Below are positions 35,701 through 42,500 of a DNA stretch of 64,000 nucleotides, in pieces (the first letter of the stretch is position 1; each line of letters opens with the position of its first letter). Origin of the DNA: Nephrocerus scutellatus. Taxonomy: Eukaryota; Arthropoda; Insecta; Diptera; Pipunculidae. The notes under the pieces were generated by a model. It made no database searches and had not been told where the DNA came from. It saw only the letters and a program-made list of their open reading frames with translations. The stretch lies in contig OX352765.1 of assembly GCA_947095585.1 (NCBI GenBank), positions 22,226,254 to 22,290,253 on the forward strand, written 5' to 3'. The translations under genes and the position numbers were made by a program.

Positions 35701-38700
35701 AAATTCCTGGAACTAAGCCATTTCTCAAGCGATTTGTGTGAAATTCGGTACGTACGACTAAGAACTCAGTGAAAAAATGGAATTATCGTGTGATGATTTT
35801 TTACGATTTTCGAAAGGGGTTTACTCAACAATAGTGCTTCGAATCACTTCATTCGACTTATGGCGACGAATCACCATTCTTGGCTAGTGTTTATAATTGG
35901 TACAATGAATTTAAATGTGAACGACGTTCACTCAAAGAAGAGCCTCGAGAAAGTCGTCCAAAAACAGCTGTTGTGCCAGAAAACTTCGATGCTGTGAGAA
36001 AACTGATTGCAGAGCATCGTCATGTGACTTATCGGGAAATCGAGGCATGGCTAGGCATTAGTAACACCAGCAAATATACGATCTTATATGAACATTTAAA
36101 GGTGCGGAATCTATGTGCACGTTGAATTCCACATTTTTCGACAGACGCACAAAAAAGGTTCGTGTCGATTGGTGCCGCCAAATGCTTGAAAAATTCGTTG
36201 AAGTTACTTCCAAAAACATATGCAGGATCCTGACAGGTGACTAGTCATGGATATTTGCGTATGAGCCGGACAGAAAATGGCATTGACTGTTTGGCTCTTC
36301 CAATTCGAAGAAAATCCAACAAAAGTTATGCGAGCTGGGAGCGTTGGGAAGCAAATTTCTTTTCTTTTTTTCTTCCCGAAAACCGGTCATGTGGTTACTG
36401 TGGCTCTGGAAAATCAAAAGACAGTCAATTCAGCTTGGTATACGACCATTAGTTTACCTGAGGTTTTCAACAAATTGAGAGAAAACAACCCAAACCGGCG
36501 AATCATTTTGCATCACGATAATGCGAGATCACACACATCACATCAAACAAGCGAGTATTTGAGCACTCAAACGATTGAATTGATGGATCATCCGCCTTAC
36601 AGCCCCGACTTGGCACCCAATGACTTCTTCCTATTCCCAACAATCAAAGATAATATGCGTGGACAACGATTTTTATCGCCTGAAGAAGCGGTTGAAGCGT
36701 TCAAAAACCATGTTTTAGAGCTATCATCTTCGGACTGAAAAAATGTTTTGGTAAATGGTTTGAGCGCATGCAAAAGTGTATAGATCTTAAAGGCGAATAT
36801 TTTGAAAAGCAATAAAGCAACTTTTGATGAAAATTTTTAATTTTTTATTATTTTTTCTATAAAATTTTACGGCACCCCTCGTAAGTGCTTTTTACCACGA
36901 CTAAAAATATATTTGTAATCTTTGTGATCTTTAAAATCAATGAAATTTGATATAAAATCAATTAAAGAGATAATTGCATAATTGGATCGATTACTGCAGC
37001 TTTGTTGCATTTTTACCGTGAGGAAGAGTAGAGGAGAGTATCCTTTTGGATGTTATTGTGCTAACACAACTCCTCCAAATCTCAACTGCAATTCTGGAAT
37101 TTAACACGTAAAATGCTCATGTTCTTTAGTCAAGCGGCATATTTAGAGCGAACCAATATGAATGAATGACACTGCAACTGTCTTTCACAAAATGCAGCAC
37201 TATTTTCTGTCCACTCATCAACAACTAATAACATTCAAAAAATACCGCATTGCACTGTAATTTGTTTTCAGTTCCTCTCCATCTGTCACTTATTCTTTTG
37301 CACATAATAACACGTTATGCCATGCAGTAACATTTCCATATTTTCGTCTCCATCTTACTATCTCGTTGCAGCCTTCGACGTGCAGCAGAGTCCGGCCTAA
37401 TGGATTACCAAAGAAAAGTTTGGCATTCACCAAAACCACGATGTGTTAAGAAAATTCATGCTGATGATTTGAGGGTAAGCGCCAAGTTTCATGATTCTTT
37501 CATGTAAACCATTGCCAAGATGAATGTGCAGTTCTAGATGATAAAATGATGGTGTTGCCTCCGTTAATAGAATTTCATGGTTCGCAGGGCACAGCAGCAT
37601 AGACAATGGGGCACAGAACAAAAACCTGACACGCGGTAGAAAATAAGCTCAAACTGTTGAAACTGCAACTGCGGTGGTAGCTGTTGCAACTGATGCCGAT
37701 CGAAAAAGAAAAATAAAAAAAACAAAAAAATAAAGAGGCATCAAGTATATGCGTCCGCTCGTTGTTTTCGTCCATGCCAATGCCCATGGAAAAGTGAAAA
37801 TTTTCGTTTTTTTCTCTCCTTAAATCTTGTTGTGGCGGGATGCAAAGCGAGTGAACCCTCAAGCGGTACAAACCGCTGTGGCAGATACCATAATATTCCT
37901 CAGGCAGGTAGGCAGAAGGTAGATTTTATGGTCTGAGCTGTGGCTTATCCACAATTGTAGACGTCATGGTGCCTTGCTTTTACCAATCATCATTCATATA
38001 CTCGCTTAAGCTGGAGTCCGAATGCAATTGTGAGTGGTGGTGTGTGTCTAGCGTTTCTTCCATCCATTGTATACGAGTGGCTCGGTGGGCTAGATGTTTA
38101 TGTCTACTTTGTTTTCGCCACAGACTTGGTTCGATGCCAATTTCACCTTGCCAATGTCATTTGTGTACTCCGCAGGTACACTACAAATGAAATGCAAAAA
38201 AAAGATAGATTCTATCCCTTCAACGACACCACAAACGTTTGCATCGGGGCGATGATGCATGTTTGCAGGAGTATAAATCCTTAGTCCATTATTGCAGCTT
38301 TTAAGTGAACTCGTTGAAATTTCGGCATTACAGGGTGAATCAAAAATTTTTGTTGTTAACCAATTGGATTTTTGTGTAATTTTGCTTTCATTTAGATATC
38401 GGAACAGGGAAGTGGAAACAGTTCACCGTGTTAATATACACATGGGTGCAAAAAATTCGCACATTGTTCAATTTTCAACAAATCCTATATTTGTTTTTTT
38501 TTCTTAAATGCAGATTCAAAGTCTATTTCCACACCTAAACAGTGATACCTTTTTTGTACTTATGCCGTGCCAACAAAGTGATGCATACAGTAGGGTTTCG
38601 AATTAACCTCTAAAAATCTCGTTAGGAATTGCCATCATTCGCATATCAACGCTTAGCCTGAAAGGTCTTCTTTATCCGGAACAAGAAAGTGAATACCACA

Positions 38701-41700
38701 CCAGAGGTAGCCAGCCGGTCAAGTGGTTGCAATATTTTTTACGGGGCAGAACCAAAGTGAAGTGGCTCTATAACTAAATTTGAGCAGATTCTTCGTTCGT
38801 AGATTGTGGCAGAGATATCAAGAAACTGGCGGCTTCAGACGGCGACAAGGATCTGGGCGACCTCATGCTACAACACAGCGTAATGGTCGCTTTCTTGTTA
38901 CGACTTCTTTGCGAAATCGTCATTTGAATGCGGTTCAACTGGGTCAGCGGCTTCAAGAAGTTCCTGAAGGTGATCTAACTGCACACGATTGCACACAGAC
39001 CAGCAAATGGGTAGAAATTGACCCCAGCCCACCGACGAGCCCGCTTTCAGTTCGGTCGAGAGCATTTGGATTGGACAGAAGAAGAGAAGAACATTTCTGT
39101 TCTCTGACGAGTGCTTATATGGCAACGATGAGTGAGAAAGAGTGTACAGAGGATCAGGAGAGCTATTTGTACATCGTTGCATTGAAGAACGTGTCTCGTA
39201 TGGCGGTGGATCGAGCAAATTCTGGGAGAGCATGTCAATGGAGGCGAAGACAGATCTTGTTTTCATCTCCGGAAGGAATACTGGCTGTCGATAAAGAGTA
39301 TTGACTTAGAAACGGTTTATTCTGGAAGTATTCATGGACTACGTCGTACTTTTTGCCGCGTTTATTGGTTAAAACTTCCTGTTCATGCAGGATAATGCGC
39401 ATACGGCTGGTATAGTGTACCAGTAACTTCAAAAGGTGGATGTGCCTGTTATGGAATCGCCAGTTCGAAGCCTCAATCCTATCGTATATTTAGAGGACGA
39501 GCTGAAAAAAAAAGTTCGAGCCAGAGATATTTATTCAACGAGTCTCCCGGAGCTGCAACAGGCGATCTCAGAGTAATGGGAGGCGATACCTCCAGATTTG
39601 GTGAAAACTTTTGTGAAATCAATGAAACATCGAATGGAAGCTATGGGAGTAAATATTTCTTATTAATAAAAATGTTTTTCTTTTGCAGATTTCCATGTTT
39701 TGATTCGATTTTTACCACTAATTTTCATGCTGACAAATTCACAAAAAACGTGTACTTTTGATGTTGGCCCCAAAAATCACTTTTTTGGAACGGAATAAGT
39801 ACAGAAATGGTACCACTGTATAGGTGTTGAAATAGACTTTGAATCTGCATTCAAGAAAATTAAACAACCATTGATATTGTTTTTGATATTTTTAAGATTT
39901 TGTTGAAAATTAAGCAATGTGCGATTTTTTGGACCCAAGTGTATATTAAATTATTAAATAAATTGTAAATAAAATAAATAGAAATATATATAAATATATA
40001 TAAATTTAATATAGATATATATATTATCTCGTAGGATGGAACATGTTTATAAACGAGCGAAGATTCATAGTGTAAACTATTTTGTTGGTTCTTGAATTCA
40101 ATCAAGGAGGAGAGCCATGTCACTGAAAGAAAGAAATGGCTGATCTTCTTTTCCATTTGGTAGTCAGCTCAACAATTCTAATCGCCAATCCCTATTAAGA
40201 TTTTGTGGTTCTAAGTGCCGTAGGCCAGTTGCACGTATTTTACAGCTTTCGAAAGAATCCTTCTAACTCATGGACTTCACGATCCTATGAAAAACTATCA
40301 TTTCGAACCCGGCTAAAAGTTTTATGGTAAAGGTAATGGATTTGAAGATTCTTATTAGTAGCTTTGACTTCTGAGTCACGACTAATATCTATTTTTCTGT
40401 AACCTGCAAAGTTGTACTTTACCCTTTAACAATAAAATATGCTTTTCTGTAGTTTGTTAGATGGCTAACTTTACTTCCTAAGACACGCTGCATATTTTTT
40501 AAGTAGACCAATGATCTCTGGTTGGAATACGTTCTGAGAATTTCTTTTCGTACGATCTGATTACGTTTTCCTGAGACGAACTACCATATTAACATCAAAG
40601 CAAAGTAATTGTTGGAAGAATAACCATACGGCATAATGAGACTGAAGAGGTACTAATCGCAGTGCTAACTTTGTTTTAGCAACAGTTTGTTTATTTTGTA
40701 CAGTTTCTCTGGCCAGGTTTTCCTAACTGCAGGTACAAAACTTTCAAACAAGGGTCGACTACCTTCAATTCAAGATTCAAGAAACAAAATAAAGTACGTT
40801 AATGAAAATATACGTTTCCTTTGTTGCTCATACGGTAGTTATCTAGTCCCACTAATTTTTTATCAAATGCATTTTTTCGTTCAAGTGATTTGGCCCCTTA
40901 TTTAAAGCCAAAGCGTGAGGTTGCAAATAATGGGATAGCTGAAGGAAATAAAATGTTTTATCGTTGGGATTGAAAGTTCTCACCAGCGTTTAAGAAAGAA
41001 AATGATACAACCATTACTAAAAATTAATAAATCAAGAAAGTGCCTCTGTGGATGCAGTAGTTTGGTGGACTCAAGTGAACCTCTCCGTTTAGCTTTCATA
41101 ATATCTTCGATGTTGGTTTTAAAGAGAAATTACTTTCTTATTTTTTCTGTTATTCGGCTCGTCCTTTCTTCGCCAATGTACCACCCTGTACATCCAAAAT
41201 ATAGTTTATACCCCTTGTCTTGCTACACAGCTTAATGTTCTGCACCAAACACATTTCCAGGGTTTTATGAGTTTTTTTTCGTGGGAAAGAACTCTGTGCT
41301 TTTCTTTATCCCGTGCAAATGAGTTTTCATCCTTCGTCGGTTTGTCGAGAAATTGTGCTGCTGTCTCCTTTTGTCTACTCCGCTCCGTCGCATCAAACAG
41401 AAATGTGTTCTCTGCCATGAGGATTACTCGCATCAGTTTTGCGTTCAAACCAATTCTGGGCAAAATAAGATACAAAGAAAACTTCAAATAACATTGCAAT
41501 GCCGCGCATTTTATTCTTTTGGTTATATATAACATTAATGTTGTTGTTGGCTTTGGTGGTAGTGGTGATCTTCGAACCGTAGCTGCACACATATGCATCA
41601 TTTCAGAGTTTTATTTATTTTTTATTTCTATTTTTTTGAGGATGCAAACGAAACCCCTTTCTCACTATTCTTTGTCATCCTCTTCCTAACATCTCCTCCC

Positions 41701-41860
41701 ACCTAACTTCCACCAACGCTCTCTCTCTCTCTCTTTGCAGGTCGAAATGCAGACATTCACATCAGCAGTTTTTGTACTTATCTTCGGATTTGTAGCAAGT
41801 ATGATGACTCTAGCTCTAGAGTTTATGCACAATAATTTGTGGCAACGTTTTGCAACATAA
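4863..41860 (+). CDS. Ionotropic receptor, Ir64a/Ir75 clade, complete 14-exon gene
   Basis: Joined exons: 4863-5783, 11885-12315, 15553-15709, 16177-16304, 16650-16817, 22624-22808, 22875-23129, 23346-23450, 23565-23888, 25848-26059, 26151-26376, 27383-27545, 37372-37474, 41741-41860. They give 1165 codons plus TAA with consistent phases (0,2,0,2,2,1,1,1,1,0,1,2,0). Seen in the protein: signal peptide (about residues 9-27), extracellular N-terminal region, lobe S1 with Arg588 in ERAKVIDY (the position of the glutamate-binding Arg of iGluRs), TM1 (about 628-648), pore FFIGAVCQQG (about 883-892), TM2 (about 904-926), lobe S2 and TM3 (about 1130-1155). Family knowledge: IRs are iGluR-derived ligand-gated cation channels of sensory dendrites, and this clade mostly detects acids and amines, usually with a co-receptor. 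GLFNSSYHWLL, NPG..GGQLN, CQQG and AFYVDVAAAYKII are clade-type motifs. The length and long N-terminus favour an Ir64a-like receptor, but I cannot separate Ir64a from Ir75 without a tree. Confidence 0.93.
6728..6900 (+). repeat. tRNA-derived SINE copy
   Basis: Contains a tRNA-like pol III promoter: box A TGGCTCTGTGG at about 6741 and box B GGTTCGAATCC at about 6784. These are followed by a family-specific body (CAGCAACACCAAAAG, then GAGAGTAATAACTTGTCACG). Related copies lie at 27830 and 63190. It sits in IR intron 1. Confidence 0.65.
7064..7620 (-). mobile_element. Internally deleted DD41D mariner-like element
   Basis: Minus strand: the transposase N-terminus EQRLQIVQIFYQNNRSVTAT with the helix-turn-helix motif NKPARSTIDRIV is followed, after a frame break, by LKPFDHLKRRRFVNWAQEQI and the first catalytic motif FSDEAHF. 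The sequence then jumps straight to the C-terminal tail RARGGHAKEIEFHT. The second and third catalytic Asp regions are missing. It is related to the fuller element at 9913-11159. The outer ends were not resolved exactly. Confidence 0.7.
8040..8545 (-). mobile_element. LINE reverse transcriptase fragment
   Basis: Minus strand: YRGISLLNIAYKAISSTLYE, then LTGLYQCGFRQKKNSTVDQI and HHFCINIKAA. These are the finger/palm motifs of a non-LTR reverse transcriptase (YRGISLL, GFR..KSTxDQI, a decayed FIDFKAA). The catalytic Asp of FIDFKAA reads Asn. Frames are broken after this point. It lies in IR intron 1. Confidence 0.7.
9913..11159 (-). mobile_element. Mariner-like element, DD41D type, decayed
   Basis: Bounded by TA at 9911-9912 and 11160-11161 with inverted ends (AGGGGTGGGCCA at the left, TGGCCCACCCTG at the right). 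On the minus strand, 10012-10365 encodes QQDGAPCHTAH, then PPRSCDLMPLDYYLWGAIKD, and ends SRGSNLNEIAFHN. The second and third catalytic Asp are separated by 41 residues (D, 41, D), the spacing described for DD41D mariners such as the rosa group. The upstream half (10366-11130) is frame-broken. The element is about 1247 bp and lies in IR intron 1. Confidence 0.82.
11885..12315 (+). CDS. IR exon 2: N-terminal domain
   Basis: Residues 308-451. The acceptor is ttcag at 11880-11884, phase 0, and the donor is GTGAGT at 12316, phase 2. The exon opens with ASNKGLFNSSYHWLLIED, a motif typical of the N-terminal domain of Ir75-clade receptors. It ends with YMLYDVW, which continues as NPG in exon 3. The middle is polar and Asn/Thr-rich. 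The reading frame is open upstream to about 11636 and includes a possible alternative start (see findings). Confidence 0.88.
13779..14960 (-). mobile_element. RTE-like LINE copy with reverse transcriptase deleted
   Basis: Minus strand: the end of the endonuclease (14960-14640) is followed by the linker between endonuclease and RT (14427-14615). Next comes 14062-14454 with CKDKEGNLIAGLKDISERWE, INLKNNKAPGSDDIPAELIK and WRRGILCPI, the segment just before the RT palm. At a 16-base C run (13959-13974) the sequence jumps to the element's 3' end, which finishes in (ATG)n, read as CATCATCATCAT at 13779-13793. Most of the RT core is missing. It lies in IR intron 2. Confidence 0.78.
15553..15709 (+). 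CDS. IR exon 3: start of ligand-binding region
   Basis: Residues 452-503. The acceptor is ttcacag ending at 15552 and the donor is GTAGGT at 15710, phase 0. The first base completes the Trp codon begun in exon 2. The peptide NPGLQNGGQLNISEIGNF, followed by HWYKSSTTITRRMDMRNASI, matches the conserved segment before lobe S1 in the Ir75/Ir64a clade. Confidence 0.9.
16177..16304 (+). CDS. IR exon 4: lobe S1, first part
   Basis: Residues 504-545 and two bases of codon 546. The acceptor lies behind a long CTT tract and ends attttag at 16176. The donor is GTTAGT at 16305, phase 2. It encodes ITNKNLTDNLEHYL, then HLDSMHRFNFALLSYARDLF, the segment that precedes the S1 core in IRs. Confidence 0.9.
16650..16817 (+). 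CDS. IR exon 5: lobe S1 core with ligand-type Arg
   Basis: Residues 546-601. The acceptor is tttttgcag ending at 16649 and the donor is GTGAGT at 16818, phase 2. It contains WGYPKDGKFDGMIGALVQHQ, then DIGGSPIFF and ERAKVIDYTA. The Arg of ERAKVIDY aligns with the Arg of iGluR REKVIDF, which binds the amino-acid carboxylate. Its retention fits the acid-sensing part of the IR family. Confidence 0.93.
18231..18960 (+). mobile_element. RTE-like LINE, reverse transcriptase part
   Basis: Plus strand with many stops: IHKKGNITTCSSYRGITVLS, then NSLHHLLIDFKVAYDSIA, corresponding to the RT motifs SYRGI and FIDxKAAYD. About 80% similar by eye to 28042-28300. The element is interrupted at about 18960, and its 3' end reappears at about 20690. 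It lies in IR intron 5. Confidence 0.75.
19080..20400 (-). mobile_element. CR1/Jockey-like LINE 3' part inserted in an RTE copy
   Basis: Minus strand: near 20400-20160 MRAYGVDDILLHWIRSYLLN and AFPRAPFCPRLSSS (a decayed GVPQGS..GP motif). Then 19504-19899 has HQFTLKPIFGRTVKFRDSFF and YDPQAYKTHAHRHFL, the C-terminal pattern of CR1/Jockey-type RT proteins. Near the 3' side, 19154-19185 and 19274-19305 are two copies of the same roughly 31-nt string, 120 nt apart. It lies between the two parts of an RTE-like copy. Confidence 0.6.
20690..21015 (+). mobile_element. RTE-like LINE 3' end
   Basis: Encodes VISYGFKTWVLS (RTE pattern VLTYASETWTLS). It is followed by the family 3' region shared with the reverse-oriented 13779, 24440 and 34208 copies (GCGAAGAGGATCCTG, GCTATGCGGTAGAAT), ending in ATGATGATGATT at 20999-21010. 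It continues the copy at 18231-18960. Confidence 0.65.
21420..21995 (+). repeat. Dispersed repeat with ACACATGTGT units, copy 1
   Basis: Begins ACAACCCATAAAAATTAAAA, has an (AC)n run at 21509-21528, and contains two related subunits of about 120 bp with ACACATGTGT or TACATGTGTG, AAATCGGG and TGGGAGCCCC. It ends in a CCCACAAA-rich minisatellite (21905-21962) and CACGGGCAAGTGAAGTTAAT. A second copy lies at 29975-30855 and reverse-oriented relatives at 49180-50110 and 61080-61270. The class is unknown. Confidence 0.7.
21996..22160 (+). repeat. Possible tRNA-like SINE fragment
   Basis: CCGTAGCACCGTTGGTCATC followed by the box-B-like GGGTTCGAATCCCGG at about 22034, then TTTTTCTCACTACAGTGATC, which resembles the body of the 6728 SINE. 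Box A is weak. Confidence 0.4.
22624..22808 (+). CDS. IR exon 6: end of S1 and TM1
   Basis: Residues 602-663. The acceptor is tttttttttag ending at 22623 and the donor is GTAAAT at 22809, phase 1. After HTDRIVFLQPFTNDVW comes a membrane segment, MLIAICGSLTVGLLCILM, which is TM1. FLQPF..DVW is the standard IR signature just before TM1. Confidence 0.92.
22875..23129 (+). CDS. IR exon 7: TM1-pore cytoplasmic loop
   Basis: Residues 664-748. The acceptor is tgtatag ending at 22874 and the donor is GTAAGT at 23130, phase 1. The intron before it is only 66 nt. The encoded peptide is polar, Gln/Thr/Lys/Asp-rich and without recognisable domains. It lies between TM1 and the pore and so should be cytoplasmic. 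A second open frame also crosses the exon, but only this frame satisfies the splice phases on both sides. Confidence 0.82.
23346..23450 (+). CDS. IR exon 8: basic loop segment
   Basis: Residues 749-783. The acceptor is ttttcag ending at 23345. A second acceptor AG nine bases further (23354) would drop three residues in frame. The donor is GTATGA at 23451, phase 1. It encodes a basic stretch, NTRRRRTTSSVVKTLL, then RSMERSSSA, typical of a cytoplasmic loop with possible phosphorylation sites. The downstream intron is 114 nt, in frame and free of stops. Confidence 0.78.
23565..23888 (+). CDS. IR exon 9: loop end and pore
   Basis: Residues 784-891. The acceptor lies behind a CT-rich tract and ends gctgtag at 23564. 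The donor is GTGAGA at 23889, phase 1. The first part is acidic and basic loop. The second part, FALFQESVVFFIGAVCQQ, is the pore region: CQQG is the conserved pore motif of antennal IRs of this clade. Confidence 0.9.
24440..24840 (-). mobile_element. RTE-like LINE 3' end fragment
   Basis: Minus strand 24658-24840: VLTYGFEIWMLSKNHSYLLA, then FRKIVGTVCEEGRF, the C-terminal part of RTE-like reverse transcriptase. Next is the family 3' region (24440-24640), highly similar to 34230-34480. It lies in IR intron 9. Confidence 0.8.
25848..26059 (+). CDS. IR exon 10: TM2 and start of S2
   Basis: Residues 892-962. The acceptor is actgcag ending at 25847 and the donor is GTGAGT at 26060, phase 0. It encodes SGRCIVLISLLFSFAIYQFY (TM2), then SASIVGKLL, the IR counterpart of the iGluR gate region. 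The start of lobe S2 follows: KTIKTVRDITHSSLEIGIED. Confidence 0.94.
26151..26376 (+). CDS. IR exon 11: lobe S2
   Basis: Residues 963-1037. The acceptor is gttacag ending at 26150 and the donor is GTGCGT at 26377, phase 1. It encodes RTKDPDALELYAKKI and later WYDVEFGTLKVKKGG. The last G codon base joins to exon 12 as GGFAFYVD. This is the usual S2 arrangement in the Ir75/Ir64a clade. Confidence 0.92.
27383..27545 (+). CDS. IR exon 12: lobe S2 core
   Basis: Residues 1038-1091. The acceptor is acaaacaaag ending at 27382, preceded by a C/T-rich tract at about 27328-27362. The donor is GTAAGT at 27546, phase 2. It encodes FAFYVDVAAAYKIILDNF, then ICDLTEIQLF and IVQKGSPLRKIITYG, the most recognisable S2 signature of Ir75/Ir64a receptors. 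The frame is also open for about 420 nt upstream, but that part does not resemble an IR. Confidence 0.93.
27830..27990 (+). repeat. tRNA-derived SINE copy
   Basis: GCGTGGCTGGTTAGTG (box A) and GGTTCGAAATTCGAATCC (box B with a small duplication), followed by GTCCGAGAGTAATAACTGTC. It is related to the copies at 6728 and 63190. It directly abuts the RT tandem duplication. Confidence 0.6.
27991..28637 (+). mobile_element. RTE-like RT segment, tandem copy 1
   Basis: Encodes HHLFIDLKAAYDSIARVEFN, GIPNKLTRLCRLTMTNVISQ, NGLRQGDGLACVLFKLTLEK and ILAATDDIDIVSRN. These are RT motifs A to C of an RTE-like LINE. The catalytic YADD box reads ATDD, and a stop follows at 28462, so it is inactive. It is followed by a direct repeat of itself. 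Confidence 0.88.
28638..29284 (+). mobile_element. RTE-like RT segment, tandem copy 2
   Basis: A 647-bp direct repeat of 27991-28637. The one difference I noticed is T to C in VEFNKA/VELNKA (near 28133 and 28780). It carries the same damaged ATDD box and the same in-frame stop. Confidence 0.9.
29285..29535 (+). mobile_element. RTE-like LINE, continuation after the duplication
   Basis: Continues the RT frame: RARLLKANKLKTVKALQIKE. In a shifted frame follow WVLSKKHSDLLAAFERKVLG and IVGPVCEGG, the C-terminal RT signature. The 3' end is lost after about 29535. Confidence 0.75.
29975..30855 (+). repeat. Dispersed repeat with ACACATGTGT units, copy 2
   Basis: Same start (ACAACCCATAAAAATTAAAA) and same end (CACGGGCAAGTGAAGTTAAT) as copy 1. 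A roughly 245-bp unrelated segment (30297-30545) lies between two repeats of the GGGGCCGATCGCTCC subunit. The minisatellite before the end is (CCAG)n, 30794-30825, instead of the CCCACAAA type. Confidence 0.7.
30860..33285. other. IR intron 12, no gene recognised
   Basis: AT-rich, with (AC)n microsatellites at about 31814-31848. Short open frames on both strands at 31900-32780 have no recognisable family and no matching splice pattern. Confidence 0.45.
33290..33625 (-). mobile_element. R1/LOA-like LINE C-terminal remnant
   Basis: Minus strand, frame-broken: NTCHWTLGRQTDKLRIPHNN, then LCRS and PILRRAE. This resembles the end of the RNase H/zinc-finger region of R1/LOA-type LINEs (TGHCRLGRHAxRLGLPxNDFCR). 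A weaker similar segment lies at about 48000-48130. Confidence 0.5.
33626..34200. other. IR intron 12, no gene recognised
   Basis: Contains a 93-codon open frame (33872-34153, plus) rich in Lys and Arg. No homology is recognised and there are no start-context or splice cues, so it is not called as a gene. Confidence 0.4.
34208..34830 (-). mobile_element. RTE-like LINE 3' end fragment
   Basis: Minus strand: RT C-terminal traces (34500-34800), then the family 3' untranslated part, ending in the trinucleotide tail seen as CATCATCATCATCAT at 34209-34230. Strongly similar to the 24440 and 13779 copies. Confidence 0.78.
35352..36881 (+). mobile_element. DD34D mariner, inactive
   Basis: TA-flanked (35350-35351 and 36882-36883) with short inverted ends (CAAGGGGGTGC and GGCACCCCTCG). 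The transposase is split: 35880-36125 has ASVYNWYNEFKCERRSLKEE and the N-terminal HTH; 36228-36270 has ILTGD then a stop where Glu is expected (TGDES motif); 36277-36738 has IILHHDNARSHTS and PPYSPDLAPNDFFLFP. Second and third Asp are 34 residues apart (DD34D). The 5' part carries three imperfect repeats. It lies in IR intron 12. Confidence 0.88.
35440..35775 (+). repeat. Three imperfect repeats inside the mariner 5' region
   Basis: AAGCGATTTGCATGAAATTC, followed by GGTATGTAGG and TAAGATGCGA, occurs at about 35458, 35608 and 35728 (the last with GTGTG for GCATG). Between them are variants of TTGTTCCCATAGAAATTCTG and ATATGGTCATTA. The spacing is irregular, 120-150 nt. Confidence 0.7.
37372..37474 (+). 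CDS. IR exon 13: end of S2
   Basis: Residues 1092-1126. The acceptor is tcgttgcag ending at 37371 and the donor is GTAAGC at 37475, phase 0. It encodes LRRAAESGLMDYQRKVWHS, then KPRCVKKIHADDLR. These follow directly on ITYG of exon 12, as expected at the end of lobe S2. The preceding intron, 9.8 kb, is the longest of the gene. Confidence 0.9.
38439..39941 (+). mobile_element. Tc1-like transposon with long inverted repeats, inactive
   Basis: TA-flanked (38437-38438 and 39942-39943). Inverted ends extend at least 130 bp: the left starts CACATGGGTGCAAAAAA, and the right in reverse complement starts CACTTGGGTCCAAAAAA. Both contain CAGATTCAAAGTCTATTTC and an AACAGTG..ACC..TTTGTACTTAT segment. The transposase is frame-broken: RLWQRYQETGGFRRRQGSGR and SLRNRHLNAVQLGQRLQEV (N-terminal HTH region), FSDECLYGND, MQDNAHTA and LNPIVYLEDELKKKV. 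The last corresponds to the DDE box region LNPIEH, whose Glu reads Val here. It lies in IR intron 13. Confidence 0.87.
39942..41740. other. IR intron 13, no gene recognised
   Basis: Very AT-rich, with an ATATATAAAT tract at about 39960-40025. No protein family is recognised. The last 30 bases are the CT-rich tract of the exon 14 acceptor. Confidence 0.5.
41741..41860 (+). CDS. IR exon 14: TM3, short tail and stop
   Basis: Residues 1127-1165 and TAA at 41858-41860. The acceptor lies behind a long CT tract and ends tttgcag at 41740. It encodes VEMQTFTSAVFVLIFGFVAS, then MMTLALEFMHNNLWQRFAT. The first part is TM3. The cytoplasmic tail is only about 10 residues, which is normal for IRs. Confidence 0.92.
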   Translation, partial: VEMQTFTSAVFVLIFGFVASMMTLALEFMHNNLWQRFAT

Positions 41861-42500
41861 GCATCCTAGCCGAGGGGTAACACATCAGCAAGCAGGCCAA
41901 GCAAGGATTTAAAAGGTGAGAGACTTTTGTGGTATTTTGTGGCATTTGCAGTTTTTCCTTCTCTTCTGCCACTAGTGACGTTTTTGTGTGCTGTACATAA
42001 TCGTATCTTGCAGGTCATACCACAGCAGTGCACATACACCAACAAATACTCATAGGATTCAAGAACGATTCTTGCTTGCTGGGATTAAGTGAAATACGTT
42101 CACGAGAAATTCAAAAAAAAAAAAAACTACAAACAAACAAAAGCAACATCACGTAGCACCACTAAAAACCACCTCGTTATGACCTTCCCAAAAACACCTA
42201 TACAATACCGTGAGCGCTTCACTGGGTAGGGTTCCTTAAACTATTTAATTCTGCACGAGCAAAACCACAAATTTTATATTTTGGCGTTCATTGGCCCGGA
42301 GGACGCGCGACCATTCAGCGGGGCCAGCGGCTTATAGTTTCAATATTTCATTGAGTTTTCACACTGGAATTTTTGCTCCGGCAAAGCGCAAAGCGAGGAA
42401 ACAATCTGCATTAGACGACGGGGGTTGCCACCACTTGGACGGGTCATGATGAACGTTACCTCATTTACACTTTTGAAATATTTACGCGAAATAAATTCAA
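41861..42500 (+). other. IR 3' untranslated region, with possible UTR intron
   Basis: Downstream of the stop there is a possible intron with donor GTGAGA at 41916 and acceptor tatcttgcag ending at 42013 (98 nt). An AATAAA polyadenylation-type hexamer lies at 42490-42495. No coding signal is seen. The true transcript end cannot be read from sequence alone. Confidence 0.4.
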
